Below are positions 23,969 to 36,374 of a DNA stretch of 64,000 bases, piece by piece (within the stretch, counting starts at the first letter, position 1; every line of letters begins with the position of its first letter). The notes beneath the pieces are model-generated. The model was not told the DNA's origin. It worked only from the letters and a program-made list of their open reading frames with translations, and ran no database searches. Made by a program: the position numbers and the translations under genes. The stretch comes from Xenopus tropicalis (taxonomy: Eukaryota; Chordata; Amphibia; Anura; Pipidae): contig NC_030678.2 in assembly GCF_000004195.4 (NCBI RefSeq), positions 77,807,404 through 77,871,403 of the forward strand, read 5' to 3'.

Positions 23969-24698
23969 CAGGGCCGCAATAAGAAAATGTGGGGCCCCAC
24001 ACAATTTATTTATAAACATATAAACACAAGCGCGCAGTACTGAAATTTTGGCCACGCCACTTCTGTGTGCAATATAACAGATGTTACTAATAGGCAGTTC
24101 ATATATAGAGTTCTATTAATTAATGTGCTAATTAACAGTCAGTTCATTAACAGTCAATGGAGTTTGCCCTAAGTTTAAACCCTACACTGCCCCAGCTCTG
24201 CGCTGCCTTAGCTTAATAAGCTTAAAAAGTTACATGAATTTTTGCACAAGTTACATAAACTATGTAAATTTCAGGGGGCCCAATAACTACTCAGTATTAG
24301 GTCATAAATATAGTAAAAAAAATGTGCAAATTGGGGGGGGAAGTGGGGTTTAAAAATAAGTTGCAAAGGTTCTCTGAAGTAACGTAAGTTTTTGCATAAG
24401 TTACGTAAATTGCGTAAACGTAAGGGCCCAATGATGTTGCTGTGTGGCCTATAAACCAGTCATTCCCCTGCTGAAAAATGTAGGAGATACTCATGTAAAT
24501 AGATCCCAATTGAAACAGCTGATGTTGCTCTATAATAAGCAGTTCATATAAATAGTTAATAAAATAGTTAAATAATGTGCTAAGTCAGTAAGTTCATTGG
24601 GGGCAGTGGAAATTACCTTAAGTTTTTAATTCACTGGTCAGAACTGGAGTTTTGCCCCGGCACACCAGTACCCACTCTTCCGTCCGGTGACGGCCCTG
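23969..24698. mobile_element. hAT-like non-autonomous element with 8-bp target duplication
   Basis: Ends CAGGGCCGC and a CGGCCCTG complement are flanked by agtgtaac (23961-23968) and agtgtgac (24699-24706), a 7/8 match. Inside are two diverged direct repeats of roughly 90 bp (cagttcatata...aatgtgcta...cagttcatt, near 24097 and 24540). Repeated variants of gttacgtaaatt- and gttacataaact-like phrases occur near 24240 and 24400. No transposase frame. Confidence 0.75.
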
Positions 24699-24709
24699 AG
24701 TGTGACAGC

Positions 24710-27500
24710 TGGTATACTACTATATAGGAAGGATATTGGCAAGAGGCAAATTTGTCTGTGTACAGCATGTCATCTTAAATAGAGTAGCTGCTGGAATATA
24801 TGCCCTGGGAGCACATTTTGCGACCCTGTTTACCAGATGTGTAATTTCAGCAGGTCCTGTACTTACATAATACACCATTCTAAACCTCGGTGTCAGAGTA
24901 GTCTGGCTGGAAGCCTGTTGGCCAGACGCAGCCCTTTGTTGCATTTTATTTGTCCTTAGCCTCTCCTTAGGTTTTATATACCTTTACTATACCTTTTATG
25001 TCATTGTTATTTTAAAATATATTATGCTTTAAGGATATGTATCCCCAGGCAATTATAGATGTGGTTGTCTCAGGGACAGAGATGAAAAGCAAACATAGAA
25101 AAGATACTCATGGGTGCAGAGCTTGCTGAGCTGAGAACTCGGTAATATATAACACCCTCAAATATGCGATGGTGCATCCTCTAAAACAAGTATAAAGTGC
25201 TGCCACTCGCCACTCATCTTTAGCCATTTCACTGCTTCTTTTTGGATATACATTAAGACCAGGGCTTGAGTTAAAGATTTAGGAGCCTCGGCATTGTGAA
25301 AAGAAATGAAGTGAAAGAATATTTTGGGATGTTGCCCAGTTCTCTAGCTATAGTTGAACTACAATGCAGTGTCGGTTGGATGGTATCTACAATTCAACAG
25401 CTGAAGGACTGCAGAATAATTTCCCTGATGTATATATTAAAAATAAATAACATCATTGGGGCCCAGGGCAATTGTCCTCTCTGCCTGTAAAGCTGACCCC
25501 GCCAGGTGCTGGCACACATTATGTTTATTGTCTTTAGGGCAAATGGGCTGCTTACAAGCATTTTGAAGGCTAAAGACTTGTATTCCTTCTATTCAGTACT
25601 GTGTCATCTTTATAAATACCCACTACTAGATATATGTCTCCTTCTGTACAACCCAGCTGGTAATTCAAAATGAATTTAGGCTTGTCACAATAAGACATGT
25701 AAGTAAAGCATTGGGCATTCCCATATGAGTAATGATAGTGATGTACAGAAAGCATCTAGAGGAACAGGTTTTGACATGAAAGGGTGTTGGCAATTTAGCT
25801 GAACTGGTATTACAGACACAGTCTTGGCAATATCTCAGTTCTCCACTGGATGGAGTTGCAGAGCTACAGGTCAAGTTATATTATGGAGTGGCCTAAACAG
25901 ATACAGTAGCGTTGTGCCTTTCTCCATATCATTGTCACAGAGTGAGAAATACATATTTATAATCATCTAGCTGCTGTCACTTACCTTTGCCTGGTTTTTC
26001 TCTGCCCCATGAGTAGCCATATAAGGATGATTCTCCTGAATATAAACATACTCTCTCTTTGGCTGAAACATTTTGTGTTACTCACTAACATACTACGCAT
26101 GGAATGCTAAGAAGGGGGGCGCAAGTGGATACTGACAGATTGAGGGCTTCCTTCTCCTGGTTGGTGTTTGTTATGGACAAGCTCAGAGCAAGCCTCTCAC
26201 ATCAACTCTTCAAGCTGCTGCCAATTCTCATGTGTCCTTATGTGGATTTGCACATAACACACAAAGTACATTGTCAAATGTATCCAGACATCTGCATCTC
26301 GCTCCCAAAAGCAAGGGTATTCAAGTTGCAAGTTGGTCTTCCTTTTGCTGTTATATAATCTCTTCTGAGGACGTTACTTTAGTGGGATACTTATGTCCGT
26401 ATGGTGTTTATATTATAAAGTCTTTGAAGAAAGACTAACTGCAAAGCAAATACGAATATTCAGAAAAACAATGTTAAAAACAAAGGCAACAGACTCGGTG
26501 CCTGCAATAGGCTATTTCTGTAATTCTGTATTAATGAGTAAAGAAACACAAAAGGGGTCATTTACTTACAGATCTACAGTGTGGAAAGTGCAATTTTGAA
26601 TGCAATCACCATGATTTTAGCTACATTGCAGCCTTTTCACCCATTTGACGCAAATCAGGATAGTGTCACTTTTGCCATTTTTCATAATTACATTGCGGAA
26701 GGTGGGCAGGGTTTTGGCATATTTGGGTGTGGACAGGGCTGTGTGTGCAATTTTTTTTATTGGGGGCTCTCCACCCCATAGTATGGTGCATGATTCCTGA
26801 TGGCAGCCCTGGTCCCAAGATATGTTATGAGAGAGCCAACAGGAAAGGAAACTAGGGATGCACCTAATCCAGGATTCGGTGCGGGATCTAGCTAAATTTA
26901 AGCCTTTTTCTTGGAATCAAAGTGCCTGGCTGAACCAAATCCAAACTGTAAATGCCACATATTAAAGGAAATCATTATGTTTTTATGGATTTGGCACATT
27001 CCTAAGGGAAATGTTCATTAGTCATAAATATTTTTGATATTAGTACTCATTTACAATAGATACACACAGTGCAAATATAGGTACAAGGCACCATGCCACC
27101 CCCATGCTGTGCTTGATGTCCCCAGAAACAACCGTTTGTGCTTCCTAATTGGAGCATAAAAAGTGTTGTACCTGCCTGTGTATGTAATGTACCATAGAAA
27201 AGTAACAAAATATGGTACGATACATGGCAGAACATTTTTTTCTGTTCATTTCCAGAACTGGAGAGTTCCTGACAACACTGTGTTTTTGGCTCTTTAGTAC
27301 TCCAAAAGCCTTGTTTACCAATGATCATCTGAACAGGTGAAATATGGGGAGACTTAAGGGCACTATTGAGACAACTGAAGGTATGCCTGCAGCTTGAGAT
27401 TAACTCTTTATTAACCTTTCCTTCTCCTTTAAAAGCATCTGGCACTGTCATCCCCCCACCCTAGTGCTCATTCCTTGCCAATCCCAGTACCACATGAGGT
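24710..27500. other. intergenic stretch with MITE fragments
   Basis: No supported gene. A damaged ctagggatgcac MITE lies at about 26853-27003, and a TTAA-type MITE end (cctttccttctcctttaa) at 27414-27431. Confidence 0.4.
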
Positions 27501-27507
27501 ACCTAGC

Positions 27508-27653
27508 AGGCCCGGACTGGCAATCTTCTGGATTCTGGTAAATGCCAGAAAGGCTGCTGTAAGATGCCATAGACAGTCACTATTGGGATGGTGGGGGGCT
27601 GTTTTGGTCCCTGTGTATTTGAAATGTCAGGGACTTTAAGAATCCCAGTCTAG
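27508..27653. mobile_element. decayed hAT-like MITE fragment
   Basis: Begins CAGGCCCGGACTGGCAATC, the start of a common frog hAT-like MITE, and continues with its interior (aaatgccagaaaggctgctg). The right end is degraded to gaatcccagtct, and no clean duplication is visible. Confidence 0.5.
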
Positions 27654-28436
27654 ATTAGTACCCAGTGAGAAACATGCTCTATTGTCATGTCTGCCTAGCA
27701 GACCAGCTAAATAAAGGTCCAGCATGCTCAGAAATAATATTTAAATCACAGTCATTGTGGAGCAGGCACACAATCCTCCATATTCACATGAGCTGCAGCA
27801 ATTCCCTTCAAATGTAATGTAACTAAGGAAAGAAACATCACAGTGTAATGTAGTTCCTGTATACTTTCTTTAAGCTGTGGAGAAGTTGTTACAATTTGTA
27901 ACATGAATGTTCTAGTCCCTCCCCCCCTGCCAGGATTTCAAATGATGCAGAAAATGAAGACTTGTTTTGCAGCTGGATTTCAAAATTATATTTATTTATA
28001 CTTTTTGATTAGAGTGATAGGTATATTAGGGGTTTCTGTATTGTGTGGGGCTCTTTAACAAATTTTGGTTCAGAAGCCGTAGTTCCCCTTTTAAGTGTTA
28101 ACTAATTATATAACCTGGGCGAGTCTCTTGCAGTACGTTTGTATAAAAAAAACAAGACATAGTCAGAGCATAGTCAGAGGGTGTTGTATAGACTTAAAAG
28201 AGCATGTCCCAGCTTCGTATACTGAGATTTTGTTAAATGCAAGGGCATGCTAGATTCCTGTTTGTATGGTATGGAATGTAAAATTCCCTTGGTGTGAGGT
28301 AGTACATAAATAAGTGTATAGCACAGATAGGCAATAGATAATACAAAGAGTCTTTTGCCACATGCACTGACATAGTTGTTCCTGTAAATGATAAGATCCC
28401 ACTAAGGGTGGTGTACCATTTACATTTGTACTCCAG
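27654..28436. other. intergenic stretch, no recognised gene
   Basis: Nothing recognisable beyond AT-rich sequence and short open frames with no domain. Confidence 0.35.
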
Positions 28437-29015
28437 CCTAAGGCCAGTGCCACAGGGGGCCGATTTTTGGATGGTGGACAAACACAGGCCTAGAATCCAC
28501 CCCTATGCTCCAAAAAGCGTATTGATGTGCCTGAACCCCGAATCATTGCATTGGTCTGGGTGCAGGCAGACACGGTTGCTCAAAACTGCATATATAAGCA
28601 GTTTAGTGTTGAAATCCACTCTGCGTGGCTGCTCCCGGACCAACACAAAAGCTCGGGCACATCAAAAAGCTTTTAGGAGCATGGGGCGTATTCTTGGCCT
28701 GCATTTATACACAGGCTGAGAATCCGCCCTGTGTGGCATTGGCCTAAGGCCACAGTCACACACATATGTTTTGTAGGCGGATGGAGAAAAGCAGATCTGC
28801 TCCTATATGATCGTGTGTATACTTACATGGATAGGCACAGCGGTGGCCTGAGTGCACAGCTACATAGAGAGAAAATTAGGTGAAATTGCATGTTTTTTGG
28901 ACCAATCTCCGCTCATCAACTGTGCCTGTCAGTGCAGCTACACGAAGTTTTGTATGAGTGCAGATCTGCTTCTCTCTGCCTATTTACAAATGCCACGTGA
29001 CACATGAACGTTTAG
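28437..29015. mobile_element. two adjacent palindromic MITEs
   Basis: The first (28437-28750) has inverted ends cctaaggccagtgccac and gtggcattggcctaagg. The second starts in the shared sequence (ctaaggccacagtcacac) and runs to about 29015, with its interior phrase gcagatctgct near 28791 and 28961. Shared ends suggest tandem or overlapping insertion of one family. No coding capacity. Confidence 0.6.
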
Positions 29016-29611
29016 GCTATGGTCGAATGTCGCTGTTTTTTTGGCCGGTGTATTAACCTTCAGCAGATAGCTTTTATTAATTATACTAACACAGTCCTAT
29101 TATTTCTAAGAAAATGTCAATATCACTTTGGGAAGTTTTACTCAGCAAACCCATTCTATGTTGACCTTGCTTTGGATCCTTTTGGTAATTTGTGTAAATC
29201 CTCATATTTCCCCTTGATAATATATGCAAAATATGCAATTACCTGGTTTAATAGGAGATACAAAGCAAAGCAGGGTGCCAGCTACTGTTAAAAGGGTTTT
29301 ATCTCTATGACTAGCAGATTTACCTGCATATCAACTTCTGTCAGTGTCACTCCAATCCTAATTAAAAACATTAAATGATAATGCTGACACTGCAATTCCA
29401 GACAACTTTTTCTATGTAATGGATCATTTATATGGTTTACCAACTACATTTTCATGGGTCAAATATAAAATTAATTTATGCAAAGCATATGCAGTAAAAG
29501 GACTGCACATGGGTTAGTAGAAGGGTAGCATCTGAACCACAGACCTCAAACCACCAGCCCAATTTCCAACCAGCCTTTAACCTTAAAGGCCATAATCTGA
29601 TTGGCAGGCTT
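29016..29611. other. intergenic stretch, no recognised gene
   Basis: No domain, repeat or RNA gene recognised. Confidence 0.35.
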
Positions 29612-29976
29612 ACTAAAGGTGCCCATACACATAAATATATAGAGGTCGCCAAGCGAGCGGACCTTCACCCAATATCCCCACCTACGGGTGGGTGATATCT
29701 GGGAACATCTAGGCTAATTCGATTGTTTGGCCCTGGGCCAAACAATCAAATTATAGTGGTGGCAATGGGGCAGTCGGTTCGGGGACCGCATCAACGAGCG
29801 AGGTCCCGGATCCGACTGAATCTTTAAACCTGCCTGATCGATATCTGGCCAATTTCAGGCCAGATATCGGTTGGGTATGGCCATCGTTTCTGCCCCTACA
29901 CGGGCCGATAAGCTGCCGAATAGGTCCAAGGGACCGATATCGGCAGCTACAATCGGCCCCTGTATGGCCACCTTAA
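29612..29976. mobile_element. palindromic MITE (ggccatacacgggccgat family)
   Basis: Ends taaaggtgcccatacac and gtatggccacctta are inverted. Inside are hairpins (cgattgtttggccctgggcc with its complement; gatatctggcc / ggccagatatc). A short relative is at 57607-57729. Confidence 0.65.
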
Positions 29977-30016
29977 GCCAGGGACTTATGACTGTATGGG
30001 GAGGCATTAGGCTAAT

Positions 30017-30423
30017 GTCCCACGGAGAGATTAGTCGCTGCGATTTTTAAAAAGCGAATTCTAGTGACAAGTCGCTTATTTTGTCTCTACATAGAGAAGA
30101 ATATAAATTGCCAGTACCTATACTGATACTACTTCGAATCGCTGAGACCCTTCATCTAGAGATTTTACAAAGAAAGCATTGTCATTCAAACTATTGGATT
30201 CGCTGAAATTAAAACCCACTGAGCGGGAAGTTGCTGTGATTTCCCCATTGCACTGAATGTAATTTCTAATTGTGGGTGTGGAATATGACACCTGGATTCC
30301 TGGGAAATAGAATCGCTCCATCGTTGGAAACTCTTGTAATCAATTCTTAGGAAAAGATGAGTGGCTTGTCGCTGGAACACGCTTTTTAAAAATTGCAGCG
30401 ACAGACATTAATCTTTCCCAAAG
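30017..30423. mobile_element. palindromic MITE with agtcgctgcgattttt ends
   Basis: Left end attagtcgctgcgattttta followed by aaaagcg is matched inverted at about 30381-30423 (cgctttttaaaaattgcagc followed by gacagacattaat). Arms are about 60 bp. It lies 0.5 kb upstream of the two-exon Myb/SANT-like gene candidate. Confidence 0.6.
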
Positions 30424-30658
30424 GTGTGCAATTCATGATGAATACAGTAGACAGGCACCTTCTTTTTGGCCTATGAGGCATATTCTGCGCTGGAGAACCT
30501 AACTGTGACTGTTCAGACTGTCGTTTTAGACTGGTGGATTTTGTGCGGGAAATGTACATCTGATTTTTTTTTTCTGCATGAAATCTATCATTGCTAATTC
30601 CAGACAGATTGAATTAAAGTAACTGACAGCTGAATAGCTACAACCAGACACTTCTTAT

Positions 30659-30810
30659 GCCATAATATGCAGTACTGTAGCGGTAAATATTTAGTCGCCA
30701 TAATATGCAGTACTATAGCGGTAAATATTTAGTCGCCATAATATGCAGTACTGTAGCGGTAAATGTTTAGTCGCCATAATATGCAGTACTGTAGCAGTAA
30801 ATATTTAGTC
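30659..30810. repeat. 38-bp minisatellite, four units
   Basis: Four tandem 38-bp units start gccataatatgcagtactgt and end gtaaatatttagtc. They differ by a handful of substitutions (for example gtagcggt, atagcggt, gtagcagt). The array ends 160 bp before the ATG at 30971. Confidence 0.92.
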
Positions 30811-30970
30811 GCACAAAATACATTACTAGGTATATTTTGGCGATTTCTTTGTTGCAACTTTGTAATCTCGCGACTTGCGGACATTTTGTAGTGATTTTGT
30901 AATCTTGTGACATGTGCGACTTGCAGCCATTTTGTGTCATTGAGCCTGCAGTCACACTACAGAGAGCATC

Positions 30971-31554
30971 ATGCCTGGGGTATCTGATCTGCTACCAGGG
31001 GAGAGGCGCTATATTGTGTCATTTTTCCTGCACTCAGGATATGACAACCTGCCGCTGGGGCCCTTAAGGGTCCACGAGAGGAAGAGGGCGATCCTGTGCG
31101 AGCTCAGAGATGGTTTGCTCGCCGGGTTTGCCCTTGATGTGGACCTCCGCCTGCTCCAGCGCATATGGTCGTACCTGAAGCACAGGAATTCAGATCTGGT
31201 GGCTGAAATAGCGGAAGGTAATTATTGTACTTTATTATGCTTTTACAGAATACGTTCAGTAAAAGATTTAGCAAGTAATTTGAACTAAAAGTACAAATGT
31301 AAGAAATGTCAGGGATGACGAAAGTAACATAGTAACATAGTAAGTTGGGTTGAAAAAAGACATACGTCCATCACGTTCAACCATAATGCCAGTGAGGAAC
31401 TGAAACGTTGGTCACAATAAACCTCGGAATATTATTTCACATCTTCTTGTGAAAATCCTGTGTGTACCGTCACCCCATGCCTGTCTAGATTTTGTTTTGC
31501 CACAGGCACCCAGGTATTATTGTTCCTTATGGTGTGCAGCTTCCCAGCACTTCG

Positions 31555-31608
<54 letters not shown>

Positions 31609-31850
31609 CTATTTTCAAATACATATGCATAAATAAGTTTAAAGCAGGGGGAAAGCAGCAAGGAGCGGCCCATAGTATGAGTCATTTGGGGAAGGGCCAC
31701 GAATGTTTTAGGGGGCCCTGGCTAACAATGTCTGTGTGTCCTTTGTATTGATGTGAGGGTTCACAGGTGGAGGGGCCATTGGGGGCGTGGGAGGAGGGGG
31801 GCCCAAAAAATGTTGTTGTGAGGGGCCCCGTTATTTATGATGGTGTATGA

Positions 31851-31899
<49 letters not shown>

Positions 31900-32286
31900 T
31901 ACACAAAATAACATCTTGCAATACTATCTCACAGAACTTCAGCTGGCGCCTCATCCCCAGGCCCAACCTCAGGCACACCAGGCTCCAGAGGCCCCCCGAG
32001 GCCCCAGCACCCGGCCAGGCCCCAGAGGCGGAAGAGGCCCCAGCACCCGGCCAGGCCCCAGGGATCCCCCGAGGCCCCGGACACTCCCCCCCTTCATTCC
32101 TCCCCCAGTTTCCCCCAGGCCCTTGAGTTCTCCCCCCGGGCACCAGATTCTCCTGCCGACGAGGGACCATCACGCCGGTCAATGCAGGAGGACCTGGATA
32201 ACATCAAGGCCGAGCTGGCCCAGCTCCGGGGGGAAATGGCCGAGATGTGGAGGGACATTAGAGAACTCAAGGGCAGCAAGCCCTAA
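30971..32286 (+). CDS. putative two-exon Myb/SANT-like protein with C-terminal coiled coil
   Basis: Exon 1 is 30971-31217, ending at a GAAG|gtaatt donor. Exon 2 is 31943-32286, after an acttcag acceptor. The split is phase 1, and the joined frame predicts 196 residues. Residues 8-80 contain ERRYIVSFFLHSGYDNLPLG, HERKRAILCELRDGLL and LQRIWSYLKHRNSDLVAEI. This pattern resembles the Myb/SANT-like DNA-binding domains of Harbinger accessory proteins and MSANTD proteins. Residues 84-160 are Pro/Arg/Ser-rich with a duplicated RPQHPARPQ. Residues 163-196 form a heptad-like coiled coil (LDNIKAELAQLRGEMAEMW). A rival acceptor at 31934 gives another open frame but loses the coiled coil. ATTAAA follows near 32331. 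The intron carries two AT microsatellites and a LINE tail. No transposase or flanking inverted repeats were seen. Function is inferred only; the gene model is unproven. Confidence 0.5.
31321..31392 (-). repeat. LINE 3' tail fragment
   Basis: The sequence acatagtaagttgggttgaa, then aaaagacatacgtccatcacgttcaacc, is the complement of the tail at about 3445-3513. It lies in the intron of the Myb/SANT-like gene candidate. Confidence 0.7.
31557..31896. repeat. two AT dinucleotide microsatellites
   Basis: (AT)n runs occupy 31557-31602 and 31855-31896, both within the intron of the Myb/SANT-like gene candidate. The second lies 47 bp before its proposed acceptor. Confidence 0.9.
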
Positions 32287-35200
32287 GTTTTATCTTTCCG
32301 AGTTTTTTCTCTTTTAAAATTTTTTGTTAAAATTAAAGTTTTTATTTTTCTACTTTTGAACTGGTTAATGTCTAATTATTTTTCCTTCCTTTATATGGTA
32401 TTCTATACTTTCATGTAGTTTTCCTACAATCTTACATTTATCAGTAACAGCATCAATATGCTATATGGGTTAAATTTTTGCAAATATTCTGCCAACAATT
32501 TTGTCTTTAGGCCATTTTGCTGAATAGTCAAACTTGCGTTAATTAGTACATAGCATATTTTCTGGTGAGTGTGATAACTGCCAATCAAATGTTTTGTTGC
32601 CAGAATAATTGCAATATTATATTTGCTCCCATTTAATAAAGTGCCCATAACATATTTGCCATTTATTCTGTGTCTAAAATCTCCCACTTAATTTAAGCCA
32701 CTTTAGCAAATGGACCCCTAAGTATTTGGCTAAATATTCTTAAATGGGGCATCTTTTTAATACATTACACCAGGGATACCAAAACTTTTTTTACCCATGA
32801 GGATTGTGGGGATGCCAAATTATGATGGATTGGCTATTTGGTAGCCCCATGTAGACTGCTAGCCTGTTGGAGGCTCTGCTTGGAGTACAACGGTCTGGGC
32901 TTCTTAACTTGCCCCCAAGCCAAAAATTAAAAGTGGCCACCTACCTTGTGGCCAATGGGAGCAACATGTTGCCCACAAGCCACTGGTTGGGGATCACTGC
33001 ATTACAACATAAATGTGAGTGGTCTGCTTTTCTGTAACCCTTTGGACCAGGTCACAATTTTACATCATGTTATGACAAGATTCTAGCAACCATATTCAAA
33101 TACACGACCATTTGTATGCCACATCTGCCAGCAATCCAGGCAAATTCAAAACATTTTATTTGTGCTGGTAAAATGGCTATGCATGAAAGAAAGTCACATA
33201 CTGGCAATTCTTTGGCAGCTATTGATATGTAAAATGTATTTAACAAAAATAGTGTTTTCTATAATGCTTATTTGCCATTTGTACACCACATGTAACATAG
33301 CTCATATTATAAACAAGCATAGACTTCTACGGAAGAGATTGTGACAGTGTAAACATTTGAATAGTCTACAAGGCAACAGATTTTATCAAACCCCCTTCTC
33401 CTTTAATGGATTCTTCAGATCAGACTCCACCCAGGCCTACAAGTGAATACTTGGAGGAAAAGTTGCCTGTAAATGCTGACATATCAATCTGACAGCAGCA
33501 GAAACTAGTCCTGTCTTGAAGAGTACTTCAAATTTCAGCAATAATACATTTGCTTAAAGGAGACAAGAATGGCAAAATATTATTTATTTGTGTTGTATTT
33601 CTCTTAAATGACTTTATGGGAAACATTTAGCAACACTTCTTCCCTTTCAGAAAATACAAAGTAGAAAGTGTTACATATTGTTCCAGTAGCACTGCAGCAC
33701 AGGAAACCTGGAAAACAGCTTTAAACAGGTTAAGGCTACATACAGAGCATTTATACGAGTTTGCAGTTAAGAGATACTCATATTCTAAGCACATAAATGC
33801 AAATGCAGCCATAATGTGCTTGTTTGATGAGCTTTTTCCTTTCACAAGTTTTCACAGCTCCAATATTAGAATTGGCATCCAAAGATAGAAAATTGTGCAT
33901 GCTGCATTTACAATGACGCAACATTTAAAATGCTTAAATAAATGACTCGTATTGCTCAAATTTGCCTTGCATGATTTTTTATTTGTTTACAAGGCAGTCA
34001 AAACGAAAAAACCCCATACATTTTGTGCCCGCTTGTATGAGATGAGTGGTGCAGGCTATAAATGGCTTGGCACCTATTCACCACAGTAATGTGGGGTGGG
34101 AAGTATAAAAATGGAAACCCAGCATGTTATGAGTAACTATGAAGGCACATCTGAAGACAGAATAAAAGTTTGAGTACTGAGCTAAGCAGAAGTTAAAAAT
34201 GAGCGAACAGGAGGGATACTTGTTTGGCAGTGAGGCAGTTAAGTATTTGCAAGGCTTCAGAGAATGAGCTGAGCAGGCAGCTTGCAGAATGAAATCACCA
34301 ATTGTCAGACACTCCCAGGCCTAGAGAAAGCTGCCTAATTTGGTCAGGAGGAGGGGAAATTTAATTGTTGGTGCAGCAAACTGTTGGAAAAATCTCCTTT
34401 ACCCATCCCAGTTTTTTTTTTCTCACCAAGTGTTTGTTGGCAAAGCTTGGAGGTTGTTTCAGTCAGGCAAACAAGTGCTTGCAAGGGGGAAACATAAGCA
34501 CCAATTCACTGATCTTCAGGAGGGCTGCAAGTGGCGTTCTGACAAGTGTCAGATCTCTGAATCTTTTATACACTAGGTCTTACAGGCTGTAGACATACTA
34601 TTACCCATCCAGTTGGCTGCACATTTACATCACATGGGCAATAACTTAATGACATTACACACCCAAGGTGCAATGTAACATTACACGTGGGCACTGCCCA
34701 ACAATTTTATTCTTAACCTCTTAATTGGGAATTCACAAATCAGTGGTTTCACTGGCAAAAAAACAGAAGTCTAGAATTAGGTCTTCCTTCTGCATACATT
34801 TGGCCAATTTAATGTAGCCATTTTGGGATGTTACATTAATCCAGAGGCAGAATGCATCTAACACTGAAAAATTTAATCTAAAAAATCAAGACAAATCAAA
34901 TGTCTTAATTATAAAAGGGACACTCTGGCCATACAAAAAACACTTGAGGGGGAGAAAAAAAAAAAAGTAAATCACGGGCTAAAACTTTTTATCAGATGGT
35001 AATTCCAGATTCATGTCTGCATACAGTGTAGGTACTTTGGAGATTTGTTAGGTTATATAGTACAAGCTACAGAAACATGGCATTTATTGTGCAGCTATTT
35101 CACTTCCCCATATCTGGTTGTTTCATGGGAACATGCAGTTCCCTGGGTAGGAAAGACCAACATTTAGGCATTCATACCAGAGTTTGCTAGTATCTATTTA

Positions 35201-35711
35201 GCCATAATACAAACAAAAATAAAATGAACATAGAACAATTTATTTGTTAATATTTGGTTTCTGCAGCTACAATTTAAGCCTAGTCAATGTAAAACTACTT
35301 TGAAGGTATTTCCCTCATGATTGTTATATAGAGTATTATTGAAAATATAGGCATCCTGGGCTGGGGGCTACAAGAGAATTCTTTACACTGTAAAACAGTA
35401 TTTAGCAATGAAACTGAACTGTAAGTTAAAAAGGTACACTGACCTGGTATATAGAACCCATAGCACCATGTGTAACATCTCACTTTTTGGGATTATAAAC
35501 CATTATGCTACCCACTACCTGCAATGCAGAGCAACATTCAGGGTCATATAAAGATGTAGGAGAAACCCCTTAGCCGATCAAAGGCCAGGGCAACTACAGG
35601 ATATACAACAAACTGCAGCAGATAACATTTGTTCTGTGGCACTGATATAGCAAATACCCAATTTCAGGCATGTATCAGAAAATGTAATACTGAAACCAGA
35701 GTTAGCATAAG
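32287..35711. other. intergenic stretch, possible tent5b 3' UTR at its right side
   Basis: No supported gene. The tent5b transcript runs leftwards from 36375, and TENT5 mRNAs usually have long 3' UTRs, so part of this stretch may be untranslated exon. TTTATT (AATAAA on the - strand) occurs near 35083, 35239 and 33583; I cannot choose between them. Confidence 0.35.
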
Positions 35712-35984
35712 TTAAAGGAGAAGTTCACCTTTAAATCAATAGTGTGTAATGGATGGACCTACCCTAAGCAACTTGACTGATCATTTTGTTTGGCTTATGA
35801 ATTCTGTCTTTTTCCAGCTTGCAAATTTTTTTATTTTTAAGTCTTATTGCTTAGATTGCTATTCAGACCCTTTCCTATTTTACTGCTATAGTAAATATAC
35901 TACAAGTAACTGAACATTAACTGCAAACTGCAACAGATTATGGTCTAAATCTAACATCATTTTAAAGGTGAACTATTCCTTTAA
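35712..35984. mobile_element. TTAA-flanked MITE
   Basis: Begins ttaaaggagaagttcacctt and ends aaaggtgaactattccttta plus a; the ends are inverted and bounded by TTAA. It lies 390 bp beyond the tent5b stop codon, so it is probably in the 3' UTR. Its left end recurs at 50294. Confidence 0.7.
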
Positions 35985-36374
35985 AGGCTCCTCCTTTGTG
36001 TTTTGATAATACAGGCACTTAATACACTTTTGGTCCAAAGGAGAAAACAAAAAAAACAAACATTGGGGAAAACCAATTGCATCTTAGTCTCTACAGTCTC
36101 ATATAGAAGACGGAGAGTCTGTTCTACAACTGCACCCTACAAGGCTTAAAGTAACTAGTAACTTAAAGTAACAAAGTCATTGCATAAGCATCATGTAAGA
36201 TTGCCAATGTGCTGGTACCCTTAATATGAATTAAAAAAAAAAAAAAAATATGGAAGAGGGATCGGGGAAGAAACCCACACAACAAAAATTTGCTTTTTGC
36301 TCATTTAGTTTAGTCAGTCAAAAGTGGGGTGGGGACTGCCATGGAAGTGCTCATTTTAGCATGTAGCCAGGATC

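Noticed and set aside
31847..32317. A 156-codon frame starting in an AT microsatellite
   Set aside because: The start lies inside (AT)n and the frame leaves out the coiled coil. It overlaps the better supported exon 2 of the Myb/SANT-like candidate.
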